Shown here in pieces: positions 1 to 12,400 of a stretch of 64,000 nucleotides of DNA (position 1 is the stretch's first letter; each line of letters begins with the position of its first letter). The stretch is from NCBI GenBank assembly GCA_029237695.1, contig CM055266.1:12231805-12295804 (forward strand), read 5' to 3'. A program made the translations under genes and the position numbers. The notes under the pieces are model-generated. The model saw only the letters and a program-made list of their open reading frames with translations. It had not been told where the DNA came from and made no database searches. The stretch is from Conchocele bisecta. Lineage: Eukaryota; Mollusca; Bivalvia; Lucinida; Thyasiridae.

Positions 1-175
1 AAAAAAGTTAGATTTTGAAAATCGGTCCACAAATAAAAAAAATATTAAAAAAAATCTATTTTTAGCCCCCATGTTAAATTCCCATAGAAAAATCATTTTT
101 TGGCAATAAAATCAATATTTGATGGAATTTCATCAAATAATTTTTTTGGGGAGGGGACTTTTTTGTTTAATATTG
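1..175. repeat. Fragment of a ~570 bp foldback element
   Basis: The CCCATGTTAAATTCCCATAG and GCAATAAAATCAATATTTGA segments match the arms of the elements at 32503-33074 and 35460-36028. The element runs off the left window edge. Confidence 0.7.
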
Positions 176-1290
176 ATGAAAAACTACATACAGGCTACGC
201 TCGTTTACTCAAAGTCGCTTACGTCGAAATCACCGGTTACGTCGAATTACTAGCACGGTCCCGTTTAACATCCTATTATTTTCCATATAACTAAGTTCGG
301 TTAAGTCAAATTTCGATAACTCAAATTTTCCGTTTATACGAAGGTATATTTAGGTCCCGAAAACGTAAATCTACTGTATTTCACACTCGTTAAGTCGAAA
401 TGTCAATTTGCGGAGAAGTTTGTCACCTGCAGTTTACCTGATCAAAGTCGGATATTCAGACCGTAGTTAAAGGTGTTTGCGTTGACACTGATTAAACAGG
501 CCTCCCGAAATGACCGTCGGTGATCATTAAGTGGTGAGCAATAAATGGCAACTATTTTAATTGGACTGGCATTAAATGCTTTTACTCGAACGTTAATTAA
601 AGTGAACACAAGTTGCGCGATTAGAAATGAGTGAAATATTTCACACTCGATCGTGTGTATATATCTCCCGAATGTGACAGCATCAGTATAGGGACGAAAC
701 ATTGAATGGGCGAGTTTTATGTTCTAAACATTATTAGTTGGTACAATGAAGTCTGGTCAGAAATAATCATTTATAATAGTGTTACAAATCAGTATTTCTT
801 GTTGTTTTGTGTTGTTTCCGTGTATAATTTATTAAAATAATTCATAAAATATTATGTTCTTGTTATTGGTGAACTGAATATGTACATATCGCTACATGCA
901 CATGTCACGTGTGCCACATCCGGGTTATCTATTAATTACACACAGACATGCATATGTGTATTTGTAAACAAACCAAAAGTGTTTAAATATGATTTGTCTT
1001 AGAAACAGAATTTAACATGTATCCATCCATATACATTTAATTGCTAAAATAAATCATATTTACTACTCAAGGCTACATCAGCAAGTAATCATTTGGTTCT
1101 AACTGTCAATAACATAGTTTGTTGTCCGACAGGTTGATTACTACGGATACGTCAAACTACGGTTAACTCAAAGTATTTTTTTATCTCCCTTCGAATTCGA
1201 GTAAGTGAGTGTGGCCTGTACATTTAAATATCTTTTAGATTTAATGTGTTTAATAGCGAAAACTTTGTAGGCTGAATACTATGAATGTAT
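176..1290. other. Unassigned AT-rich sequence
   Basis: I see no exon, RNA gene or clear repeat here. Short open frames lack splice signals or recognisable content. The missing last CELSR exon could be here or further left, but I could not identify it. Confidence 0.4.
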
Positions 1291-1299
1291 TTGTGATGC

Positions 1300-1395
1300 C
1301 TAAGGCGAGGTTTGAACCCACAACCTCAGGCAAGGTTTGAACCCACAACCTCTGGTATAGAAGTCCAGTGCTCTAACACCTAGGCAACAACCCAT
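1300..1395 (-). repeat. tRNA-like SINE remnant with duplicated B-box
   Basis: AGGTTTGAACCCACAACCTC occurs twice in tandem, followed by a segment ending AGTGCTCTAACACC. On the minus strand this reads as a tRNA-like A-box/B-box unit. Related units occur near 15985, 16780, 29600, 36840, 44960 and 48000. Confidence 0.55.
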
Positions 1396-1494
1396 CCGTT
1401 CCACTTAATGGTTAAGGCTATCATGCCTAAATAGCTGGCATGTTTTTATGAGTATTAATCATATGTGACTGGAGAAATTTGACTTATGAGATTT

Positions 1495-1745
1495 GTGACA
1501 TGCCATGTGATTTTGCACCTTCGGACATCTGCGTAATTCCATTAAATATATTAATATATATGTTTACAAAATTTACAATATTTTTCATAAATAAAGTCAA
1601 AAGTTTACAAAATGTTCAGAGCTCTGCATGTACGTACTCTGAAATGTTATCAACTTCAGACGCCATTTACGGAAATATTTTAAATTTTGTAAACATATTT
1701 CATGAAATTACGCTGATGTCCGAAGGTACAAAATCACATGGCGTG
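1495..1745. repeat. Foldback element (CATGTGATTTTGTACC family)
   Basis: Inverted arms begin GACATGCCATGTGATTTTG and end CAAAATCACATGGCGTGTC, enclosing a second inverted pair around GTCAAAAGTT. Related copies lie at 6718-6915, 25685-25905 and 26610-26800, with single arms near 11230, 11750 and 42120. Confidence 0.75.
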
Positions 1746-1773
1746 TCTCAATTTGAGAACAATTTGATCACAC

Positions 1774-1988
1774 CAGTAGCCTATTTCATCAACATTGCAA
1801 AGTATACTTTACTAGCAAAGTATACTTTGAGGGAGTAATCATTTATTTTTCCTGAAATGCATTATTTCGTATAGAACTAACAAATGCATATAGTTCATGA
1901 TTAAAAGTATGCAGAATTATTATACTGAATTTATTACATTATCACAGCCAAATTGGCTGTGATAATGTAATAAATTCAGTATAATAAC
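1774..1988. repeat. Truncated MITE (CAGTAGCCTATTTC family)
   Basis: The left end CAGTAGCCTATTTCATC is present, as is the central perfect palindrome around GCCAAATTGGC. The right half is missing and the tandem-array region begins. Full copies of ~310 bp lie at 20561-20872 and 23050-23357. Confidence 0.75.
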
Positions 1989-2099
1989 AAGAAACGAGGC
2001 AAAGCCACGAAGGCCAGGTTTTTTCCAAGCATAGACACTTGGATAACATAATTATACCCACTTTTTGTAGACTAGATGGCCGTGGCCTGCATGTCGCGC

Positions 2100-5000
2100 C
2101 TTGGGGCGAGGCATGGACACTAACAAAATAGATATAGTAGATGGAAAAACTTTAACCAAAAAACTTTAACCGGACACACGGACGAACGGACGGACTATGC
2201 CAAAATGCTGACTATATCGATATCGCGGCTTTCCGCAAGCAGGTGTTGACAAGATGACACCCATAGTGTAGTGAAACAGGGTTTTGCAAGATATGTGACA
2301 GTGCAGAGATATAGTACACGAAAAAACTTCAAAGTAATTTGAACCTGACATTGGGCACAGGATGCGCTTTCCCGCAAGCAGTTGACAAGATGATAACACC
2401 CATGTGAACTAACAAGGTATTGGGTGAAACATTGCAGAGATATAGTACACGAAAAAAACTTTAACAAAAAAATTCAAAGTTTACCTGACTTGGACATGCG
2501 CAAATCGCGCTTTCCGGCAAGCAGTGCGAAAAAACAATGATGATTAAAGGCACCCATGTGAATCATCAAGGTATTGGGTGAAGCAGTTGCAGAGATATAT
2601 ACACGAAAAAACTTTAAAACAAAAAAAATTAAATCAAAGTTAATTTGACCTTGACATTGGGCAGCAGGATCGCTCTTTTTCCGCAAGCAGGTGCGACAAT
2701 GTGAAAAGGTAAACCCATGTGAAGTATCCCAAGGTATAGGGTGAAGCTTAGCAGAAGAAATGAACAACGGAAAAAACTTAAACAAAAAATTCAAAGGGTA
2801 ATTGAACTTGACATTGGGCACCAGGGAACGCGCTTTCCGCAAGCAGAGGTTCGACAATGATGAATACACCCCATGTTAAAAAAAGAAACAAGGTTTAATT
2901 GGGTGAGAGCAAAAAAAACATTATGCAAAAAGAGATAATTAGTTACAGACCGAAAAAACTTGTTAACAAATTGGGCATTCAAAGGTAATTGGACCTTGAC
3001 ATTGGGCACATTTGATCCGCTCCTAATCCACTCCCAGGCAGGTGCGAACAATGATGATAAACACCGCCATGTGAAAGTATTCAAGGTATTGGTGGAAGTA
3101 CAGTTTGCAGAAATATAGTACAACTAAAAAACTTTAACAAAAAAAATTGAAAGTAATTTGACCACTTGACAAATGGGACACAGGATCGCGCTTAACTTCC
3201 GCAAGCCTCAGGTGCGAACAATGATAGATAAACACCCATGTTGAAGTTAATAGTAAATTGGGTGAAGCAGTTGCAGAGATAATAGTATACACGAACAAAT
3301 AACTTTAACAAAAAAATTCAAAGTAATTTTGACCTTTAAAGACATTGGGCACAGGCATCGCGCTTTCCCGCAAAGCCATGTGCGACCAATGATGATAAAC
3401 ACCCATGGTGAAGTAATTAAGGGTAAATTGGGTGAAGCAGTTGCAGAATAATTTAAAGGGTACAAATCACGGAAAAACAAAACTTTAAACAAAAAAAAAT
3501 CAAAGTAAAATTTGACCCCTTGTCTATTGGCGAACAGGATCGCGCATTTCCGCAAGCAGGTGCGAAACAAATTGCTGATAAACACCCATGTGAAAGTATT
3601 CAAGGTCTTGGGTGAAAGCAGATTTGCAGAAGTATATTAGTACACGAAAAAACTTTAACTGAAAAAAAATTCAAAGTAAATTTGACCATTGTCATTGGGC
3701 ACAGGAATCGCGCTTTCCGCAAGCAGGTGCGAACAATGATGAATAAACACCCAATGTGGAAGTAATGGAAAGGTCATTGGGTGAACGCAGTTGCAGAGAT
3801 ATAGTACTAACGAAAAAACTTTAAAAACAAAAAAACATTTCAAAGTAAATTTGACCTTGACATTGGGCACTAGGATCGCGCTTTCCAGCAAGCAGGTTCG
3901 ACCAATGATGATAAACACCCATGGTGAAGTAATCAAGGGTATTCTGGGTTGAAGCAGTTTGTAGCAGATAAATAGTACCACGTAAAAAACTTTAAACAAA
4001 AAAAATTCAAAGTTACTTTGAACCACTTGACCAATCGGGGCACAGGAATCCGCGCTTTCCACGACAAGCAGGTGCGAACAATGATGCTAAACACCCATGT
4101 GAAAGTAAATTAAGGTATTAGGGTGAATCAGTTGCAGAGATATAGTACAAAACGTTAAAAAAAACTTTAAACAAAAAAAAAAAAATTCAAAGTAATTTGA
4201 ACCTTGACATTCGGGCACAGGATCGCGCTTTCCGCAAGCAGGTGCGAAACAATGATGATAAAGACACCCATGGTGAATGTATTCAAGGTATTGGGTTGAA
4301 ACGCAGTTGCAAGAGATATGAGTACAAAACGAAAAAACTTTAACAAAATAAACAAAAAATTCAAAGTAATTTGAACCATTGACATTGGGGCACAGGTATT
4401 CAGCCGCTTTCCCGCAAGCAGGTGCGACAATGAATTGTAAAAAGCACCCATTGTGAATAATCAAGGTATTGGGTGAAGCAGTTGCAGAATATAATAAGAT
4501 ACACGAAAAAACTTTAACAAAAAAATTCAAAGTAATTTGACCTTGACATCGGGCACAGGATCGCGCTTTCCGCAAGCAGGTGCAACAATGATGATAAACA
4601 CCCATGTGAAGTATTAAGGTATTGGGTGAAGCAGTTGCAGAGATATAGTACACGAAAAAAATTTAACAAAAAAAATTCAAAGTAATTTGACCTTGACATT
4701 GGGCACAGGATCGCGCTTTCCGCAGCAGGTGCGACATTGATGATAAAGCACCCATGTAAGTATCAAGTATTGGGTGAAGCATTGCAGATAGTAGTACACG
4801 AAAAAACTTTAACAAAAAAAATCAAAGTAATTTGAACTTGACATTGGGCACAGGATCGCGCTTTCCGCAAGCAGGTGCTGACAATGTGATAAACACCCAT
4901 GTGAAGTATCAAGGTATTGGGTGAAGCACTTGCAGAGATATAGTACACGAAAAAACTTTAACAACAAAAAAATAAATTCAAAGTAATTTGACCTTGGTCA

Positions 5001-5460
5001 TTGGGCACAGGATCGCTCTTTCCGCAAGCAGGTGCGACAATGATGATAAACACCCATGTGAAGTATCTTAAAGGTATTGGGTGAAGCAGTTGCAAGAGAT
5101 ATAGTACACAAAAAAGATAAACTTTAACAAAAAAATTCAAAGTAATTTGACCTTGTCATTGGGCACAGGATCGCGCTTTTTCCGCAAGCAGGTGCAACAA
5201 TGATGATAAACACCCATGTGAAGTATAAGGAATGGTATTGGGTGAAGCAGTTGCAGAGATATAGTACACGAAAAAACTTTAACAAAAAAAATTCAAAAAA
5301 GTAATTTGACCTTGACATTGGGCACAGGGGCCGCACGGTTGGGGGTTAGAATGAAAATATGGATGATGATAAACACCCATGTGAAGTTTCAAGGTAATGG
5401 GCGAAGCAGTTGCAGAGATATAGTATAACAAAAAAGTTTTAACCAAAAAACTCTAACCAG
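2100..5460. repeat. Tandem satellite array, ~145 bp unit
   Basis: Roughly 20 copies of a unit containing TTGACCTTGACATTGGGCAC, CGCGCTTTCCGCAAGCAGG and GATGATAAACACCCATGTG. Copies at 4500-5330 are clean; those at 2400-4450 carry many scattered single-base insertions. The unit derives from a dispersed family with single copies near 8955-9170 and 31440-31600. All open frames here are shadows. Confidence 0.92.
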
Positions 5461-5461
5461 A

Positions 5462-6036
5462 CGTACGTTAAAAAGTTAACGTTGAAAATGGCTAAGTCAA
5501 TTACGTAGAAATAATAGGTGAAGGTAAAAAAATGGTCACATGTTGGATAGTTGTATGTGGTAGGCACCCCTTGGTTATGAAGCTGTGAAAGTTTGGTGGT
5601 CCTAGGTGGTACAGTACCAAAGAAATGGACTTAAACACGAAAACTTAACATTGTAAACGCGAAAACTTAACATTGAAAATGGCTAAGTCGACTACGCGGA
5701 AAAAATGGGTGAAGTTAAAAAAAAAGAGTAACATGTTGGATAGTGATATGTGGTGGGTACCCCTTGATTATGAAGCTGTGAAAGTTTGGTGGTCCTAGGT
5801 GGTACAGTACGAAAGAAATGGACTTAAACACGAAAACTTAACATAGTAAACGCGAAAACTTAACATTGAAAATGGCTAAGTCGACTACGTGGAAAAAATG
5901 GGTCAAGTTAAAAAAAAAGTAACATGTTGGATAGTGATATGTGGTGGGCACCCCTTGATTATGAAGCTGTGAAAGTTTGGTGGTCCTAGGTGGTACAGTA
6001 ACAAAGAAATGGACTCAAACACGAAAACTTAACATT
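5462..6036. repeat. Three tandem copies of a ~185 bp unit
   Basis: Each copy contains CATTGAAAATGGCTAAGTC, GTAACATGTTGGATAGTG (or variant) and GTTTGGTGGTCCTAGGTGGT. It directly follows the 145 bp array. Confidence 0.9.
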
Positions 6037-6039
6037 GAT

Positions 6040-6078
6040 TGTGGACGCCGCCCGCCCGCCGCCCGCCCGCCCGGCTTT
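6040..6078. repeat. GC-rich CGCC simple repeat
   Basis: A short run of CCGCCCG/CCCGC units, isolated in AT-rich surroundings, between the 185 bp array and the MITE next to CELSR exon 22. Confidence 0.7.
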
Positions 6079-6129
6079 CGCCAATCCAATAGCCTGGATT
6101 TTTTTTCAAAAAACCTGGCTAAAAATTAA

Positions 6130-6217
6130 TAAATTTATCATAAAATTGAAAATTTCTCCCTCAAAGTATACTTTGCTACTAAAGTATACTTTGCAATGTT
6201 GATGAAATAGGTTACTG
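6130..6217. repeat. MITE right end (CAGTAGCCTATTTC family) next to exon 22 donor
   Basis: CTCCCTCAAAGTATACTTTG and GCAATGTTGATGAAATAGG match the right end of the family. It ends 13 nt from the exon 22 splice donor. Confidence 0.8.
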
Positions 6218-6230
6218 CTATCCGACCTAC

Positions 6231-6485
6231 CCGAGAGTTTCTGTTGTAGATGGGGGCTCATCTTTGTGTGGTATGGCTGACTGACCAGGCACTGTTGCAC
6301 TGTATGGTTTTGCTGGAACTGTTGTTGCTGGTACTGTTGTTGCTGGGGCAGTGTTGGTATAGGTGGCAGGGGAATCTGTTGTTGCTGTTGTTGATCAGTT
6401 TTCAGTTTCTGTAATCTCGCCTGCTCCTTGGCCTCTTCTGGAATTTTGTTAATTGGGGCTGTGATTGGAGAAATGGGGCTTATGG
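6231..6485 (-). CDS. CELSR: CELSR exon 22: polyglutamine tail exon
   Basis: 255 nt, phase 1 in and phase 1 out, after an 8.1 kb intron. It encodes ISPISPITAPINKIPEEAKE, a short basic helix, then Gln runs (six Gln, then QQQQYQQQQFQQ) and SQPYHTKMSPHLQQKLSG. The acceptor is TTCAACTTGTAG and the donor GTAGGTCG. Its first ~28 nt match a dispersed repeat (see findings). Phase agreement supports membership, but the 8 kb gap and low complexity leave room for doubt. The next exon and stop were not found. Confidence 0.72.
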
Positions 6486-9400
6486 CTACAAGTTGAAGTA
6501 ATGGACCGAGGTCTATAAATACATTAAATATGCCTAAAAGCATTAATAAATGAAGAAAAAAATTCAATAGATGGAGTATATGGAGGAAGTAAAAACAAAT
6601 AAATTATTCTTTATTTATTGATGCTTTTAGGCATATTTAATGTATTTATAGACCTCGGTCCGTTACTTCAAACTGTGCTTACGGCATCTGCACAGTATGA
6701 TCAATTTACATATAAGACGTGCCATGTGATTTTGTACCTCCGGACATCTGCGTGATTTCATTACCGCTAAATACATTTACAAAATTTACAGTATTTTTCA
6801 TAAATAAAGTCAAAAGTTGGAATGATAATTTTTGTCAACTTTTGACGCCATTTACGGAAAATATTGTACATTTTGTGAACATATTTCATAAAATTACGCA
6901 GATGTCCGAACTTTGCAGGGCTTCTAAAATTTTAGAATGCCAATCGGTCCAGACGTAATTGTCGGCCCGAAGGAGCCGGTACGATTAGTGCTACCAGATA
7001 CCCCCCACCTCATGTTTTGTACGGGATTCAACCACATTAACCATGTTAACCCGGCCTAAAATGATGGCAGCTGTTGACAGGCTGTTAGACACCTTTAAAT
7101 AATGAGACATGCCATGTGAATTTGTATATGGAGTCAGCTTCAATGATAATTGCTTCATAAGAGTGATGTGATATATGAATATAACATATATAAATATTGT
7201 CTTGTTGCTGTATACTATATGGTTCATTGAGTTGCCATCTTTGTATGTACAAGCCATTGTACAGTTTAACCACTTCATGCGTTTGACACATACAGAAAAT
7301 AATATGACAGTAAACCAAGTAAAATTTGGTGCAATACATAATAGACATAAATGACAACGGCAAGCTATAAATATTATGCCAGAAAACTATACAAAAGTTG
7401 ATATCTAAGCATTTCTCCCATCAATTTCAAAATAAGTTTTGACGTGTACACTTTTCAATCAGATGCACAGCCTATGTTAGTTTACACTTTACCCATAGGT
7501 AAAGCCATATTTACTTGCATAGTAGCTGTCAGAGCAGACACCAGGGACAATACACTCAGGTAACTGCTTACATGTACATGTCACTGGATTTGGTAGCTAA
7601 TAACAGAGTACAGTAGTGGGTATATATGGTATGTGTTGTGTGGTTCACCAGGTAAGAATGATAAACTGTGTGATTTTCTGTGTATGAGGCTATCTATAAT
7701 GGTGGTTCATGTTGCTAAAACACAGGCACAAACCTCCAGAAAACAGACATATTTTACAGTTTGGTGTAATATAATGGATACGAGTCTGTTCTCCTGCCTT
7801 TTCTACACGTGATTAGCTACATTATATCATAAGTTCTACCTCACATTTTAAGTTCTTTGTCAAACGGTAGAACAGGTGAAACTGGCTGATGGCTGGAACA
7901 CACAAAGATGGCCGACTTGGCCACTCCATGTTCCGTGTAGGATACAGTAATGAGGCAGTATTCATATATATGTTATACATATATTCTATCACATTTACGA
8001 AGAAATTACCTTTGACCTTGACCTTGGGATCAGCGAGGGTTGGATGGTCATGGATTTGGCACAGCATGGTAGTAGAGCCTTACAGGAATGCATGTGTCAA
8101 ATATTAAACATTTTAGATGAAGGAAATAGAAGTTATAACAATATTTCTCTGATGTTAATTATTGTAAAGAGACTAAGTATTTGACCTTGACCTTGGGATC
8201 AGCGGGGGTTGGATGCACGCACGCATGCACAGACAACCTGACTCCAGTATACCCCACCACAACTCGCTGCGGGGGGTATAAATACTTCACCGTTAACGTA
8301 TGAATACCTCAGGAAGGATTCATCATTAAAATATGCATAGCCTTCTATGATAATTAGCGTTTAATTGTAACATTCAGCATATGGGGAATACCATAAATCA
8401 TACGGTTAACCCTTTCAACACCACAGACCTGTATAATGGTATTGGCAAATAGTGTAGATCCAGATGAGCCGGCTTGTCACGAGCCGTCTTATCAGAATCT
8501 GCACCTTTTGCAAGCAATTTTCATATTTTTGAGAACAAAAACACCCCCTTTTCATAAATGGACTAGTCATTTTTTGATGGTTGGATTGGTTGCAAAATTA
8601 ACATATCAGAATCCATTCCAGTTACTTAGGGGTGACAGGGTTACGTGAGTTGGCTGGGAGGTGCACAATGATCCTCAAATTTATTCCTGGACAGTTACCT
8701 CTAAATCTGAGCTTGTGCTTATTAAACATTCTCAGCATTTCGTCAAATCCGTACTCTAAATCAGGCAGTTTGATTCGCCGAGACTGACCAATCAAACTTC
8801 ATGATTGCTAGCATTGGCTGCTGTGTTCAGTCTCAGCCAATCAAACTTCCAGATTTAGAATGGTGTATGTACTCAGGTTTTATAAACATGGGTGTTCGAG
8901 ACCATATTCCTGATCAGTTGTGTAAGATATCTCCAAAATTCAAAGCCACAACATGTGTGAATTTCTAAGTAATTTGACCTTGACCTTGGGCATGGCGGCC
9001 GCATGAGTGGGCAATAGAATAAAATATGGATGATGATAAAGAGGTATGTGAAGTTTCAAGTCAATCCGACTTAGGGTTGTGGAGATATTTGGTACTTGAA
9101 ACATGTTAACGCAAATGCCGGACGCACGTCAAAAGTGGTGTCTATTCATGCCGACTGCAAGCGGGCGTGATAATAAATGGCACCAGTAATATCAACATTA
9201 CCAGTTGGACCTGTCTAATGGAGGAACTGCAGGGAATTCAATCACCTGTGTTAATTTTTTAGTACCAACAATTGTTATGCCCCAGTCATAGTGTCATGTT
9301 CTGGCTACGCCGTTGTGCCCCGTTTCTGACACCCACGATTTACAAATTTCCGAAGATCAAAGTCGGGTTATGCCTCGCTGCCGCCAAGCTCTAGCCTCAC

Positions 9401-12400
9401 TGTCACCACGTTGTGCCTCGTTATGCCTCGCTGTCGTAGAGCATATCATAGAGTACCATAACGTAGCAGAAACGTAGCACAGCGTCTTACAATGTAGCAT
9501 AACGAAGCTCATAACGTCGTACAATGTGTTACAACATATCAATGGTCTAGTAACATAAGGTCGTAACTGCTATGCTAAAGCATAGCAGTTACGACCTTAT
9601 GTTACTAGACCATCGATATAGCATGACACAGCATGGCATAACGTGGCGCGTGTAACGAGACCACAACGTTTAGCATACCGCAGCACAACGTGTCAACAAA
9701 TGCAACAGAACATAGCAACCGGCGAGACATATTATGTTTATGTTTTTTGATACGTTGTTACCATGTTGTTGTCACGTTCTAGTACGTTGTGGAGAAAAGC
9801 CAGTGAATTTTGAGCATGTGCAAAATTAAAATTTTCATTTCACGTTTTGTCACGTTGCTCCACGATTTCTCACATTGTAGCCACGTTCTGCCACGTTTCC
9901 CAACATAGCTAAACGTAGCGGCCATAACGTGACACTATAGCTGGGGTATATATAACAATTTAACTTTGCCTGTGGCAGTAGTGCCCAATGCCCCCATCAA
10001 TATCCCACCTGGACATCACAGTATTCAGAAACATTGAGTCAAAACATGGCGCTGCACTGGGTATTGTGAAGTGAAGTTCCGACACAACAATACTAGATCC
10101 TAGATTCCAATAGCTCACGTAAACAAGGGAGATAGAGAAATTAATAGATGTAGTAGATTCTATGCTTCATCATTGTACACGATGTGACACATGAAGCTAT
10201 CTTCCTCATTACGATGGAGTTTGAGCAAATTATAGGCGATTGGAAAACATCGCCGTTTTTTGTTCTGAACTAAAATTATTAGGCACCCATCCTGCATTTA
10301 TAAATGCTTTGTACAAATGACATTATAGGAATGAATGGCCTTTTTGTGGAATTTATCGGGGTATAAACTTGGAAAAGTCGCGGGAATACTGGACGAAGGC
10401 CGGAAGGCCTCGTCCAGTATTCCCGCGACTTTTCCAAGTTTATATCCCCGATAAATTCCACAAAAAGGCCATTCATTCCTTATAATTCCAGCATTTGAAA
10501 TAAATTCATCAAGAAAATGTGTTTATTTTCCGTTTTCTTAAGAATTATTTTAACTGCGCCTCACGGTTACGGAAAGTAGTTCGGCGTGGGAGTTTACTGG
10601 GATATAAATTTTGGACAGAGACTTGCTACGGGCCAATTAAATGTTAGGGAATTGTGTAAATATTTTTGTGCTGGAATTAGCTGCCGGTACTGTAATTGAA
10701 ATGGGCCATTCTCATAGTTGGTCGTCTCCCAACCGGCATTGAAAGGAGTCACACATCTGCTGACTCACTGATAAGATAGAGTGGCCTCCCCACAAACATC
10801 CTGCAGCATGTTGTGTATTTCTGTTGATATTTTCCCGTTATGTCTTCTATTTAACTATTTCTTGAATGCATCTGACATTACCAATATAATATAAATGGTA
10901 CCAGTAATATATCAACATGATCAGTTGGACCTGTCTAATGGAGGAATTGAGTGAAATTCAATCACCATTTGTTAGTACCAACAAGTGTTAATAACACTAA
11001 CTTTGCATGCGGCAGATGTAACAAATGCCCCCATCAATATCCCACCTGAACATCACGGTATTCAGAAACATATTGCTGCACTGGTATTATGAAGTGACAC
11101 TCCTGCACAACAATATTAGGTCCTAGATTTCAGTTGTGCATGTAGACGTTTGAGCAAACGTTAAGTGTACTTTCCAATGAAATACATACATTAGTACATT
11201 CAGATCAACTGTAGATACTTCACCAGTCTAACCTTATGAGAAATGACATGTGATTTCGTATCTACGAACATGTGCGATATTTCCTGAAATAAATACAATA
11301 GGGTTAGTATATACATAAACTGTGATATTTTCTGTAAACGACGCTGAAAGTTGACAAAACATTCATAGCAAATGCATAATTCATGAAGTGCTGAATTACA
11401 GTGGAACATCTCTAAACCGGACACCCTGGGGACCCCCCAGGGTGTCCGGTTTAGAGGTTCCACTGGGGACCTCCCAAAAAATCTGGTTTAGAGAGGTTCC
11501 CATTAGAGAGGTTTAGAGAGGTTCCCCTTTAGAGAGGTTTAGAGAGGTTCCCATTAAAGAGGTTTAGAGAGGTTTCACTGTACGTGATATCGGGTCTATA
11601 TATTCCCCATGATAATGGACAAATGTATGTAAGTTAGTACATAATGTAGTTCTACAGATACACAATTCATGTTCATGTTCAGTTTGTGTTATTTCTCCAC
11701 ATTTGCTTTCGTTGACAAAGAAAATGAAACGGATAGCTCAATTCTGACAAGCAATGTGATTTTGTACCAAACATTAAAAGATGTGCGATTTTCATGAAAA
11801 ATATTTACAGGAACTGTGATATTTTCTGTGATAAATTCTATTCCACATTTGCTGTGAACATTTCGTCAATTACGAAAAATATCATAAATTTTGTAAATAC
11901 TCCCCCCACCCCCCCCCCCCACCCCCCCCCACCCCCCCCCCCTCCCCGAGATATCTTCTGTACAAAATGGCATAGCTCGTCTCAATACTGTAGTGTATCT
12001 ATAGTGCTGGCATAACACATGCAGGTTACAACGTTCCCACCCTGCACCAAACAAGTATCTTACCTCGGGCCCCGAGTTTCCCAAAATAATGCTTTAGTTT
12101 CCGGCATTCTGAACCAAGAAATATCTCAACTTAGTAACATGTCCAGCTCATTGATTGCTTAACCCTTTCAACACCGCATGCCTGTATAGTCGTGTTGGCA
12201 AAAAGTGTAGATCCAGATGAGCCGGCTCGTGACGAGCCGTCTCATCAGGATCTGCACTTTTTGCAAGTAATTTTCTTATTTTTTCGAACAAAAACACCGC
12301 CCCCTTGAAAATCATTTTGTGACGGGGTTGGATTGGTCGCAAAATTGACATATCAAAATCCATATCAGTTACTTAGGGATGAAAGGGTTAATCGACCCGT

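Noticed and set aside
442..702. 86-codon minus-strand ORF as a candidate last CELSR exon
   Set aside because: No match to CELSR C-terminal patterns and no acceptor in the required phase that I could support.
2166..5336. Chain of minus-strand ORFs with YFEFF, SHLLAESAIL, CPMSRSN
   Set aside because: Translations of the 145 bp satellite; frames change with each indel.
8436..8648. ORFs with NSVDPDEPA / SVDPDQPAH motifs (also near 12148, 16037, 19709, 24863, 26820, 45640, 46875, 50170)
   Set aside because: They come from the TTAA MITE and a second short repeat family in many orientations, with no start context or splice support.
10279..10476. Recurrent ORF beginning MNGLFVEFIGDINLEKSREYW (also near 18000, 26200, 31823, 39178)
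   Set aside because: It lies entirely within the arms of the long-hairpin element and reads similarly on both strands; a shadow of a palindrome, not a gene.
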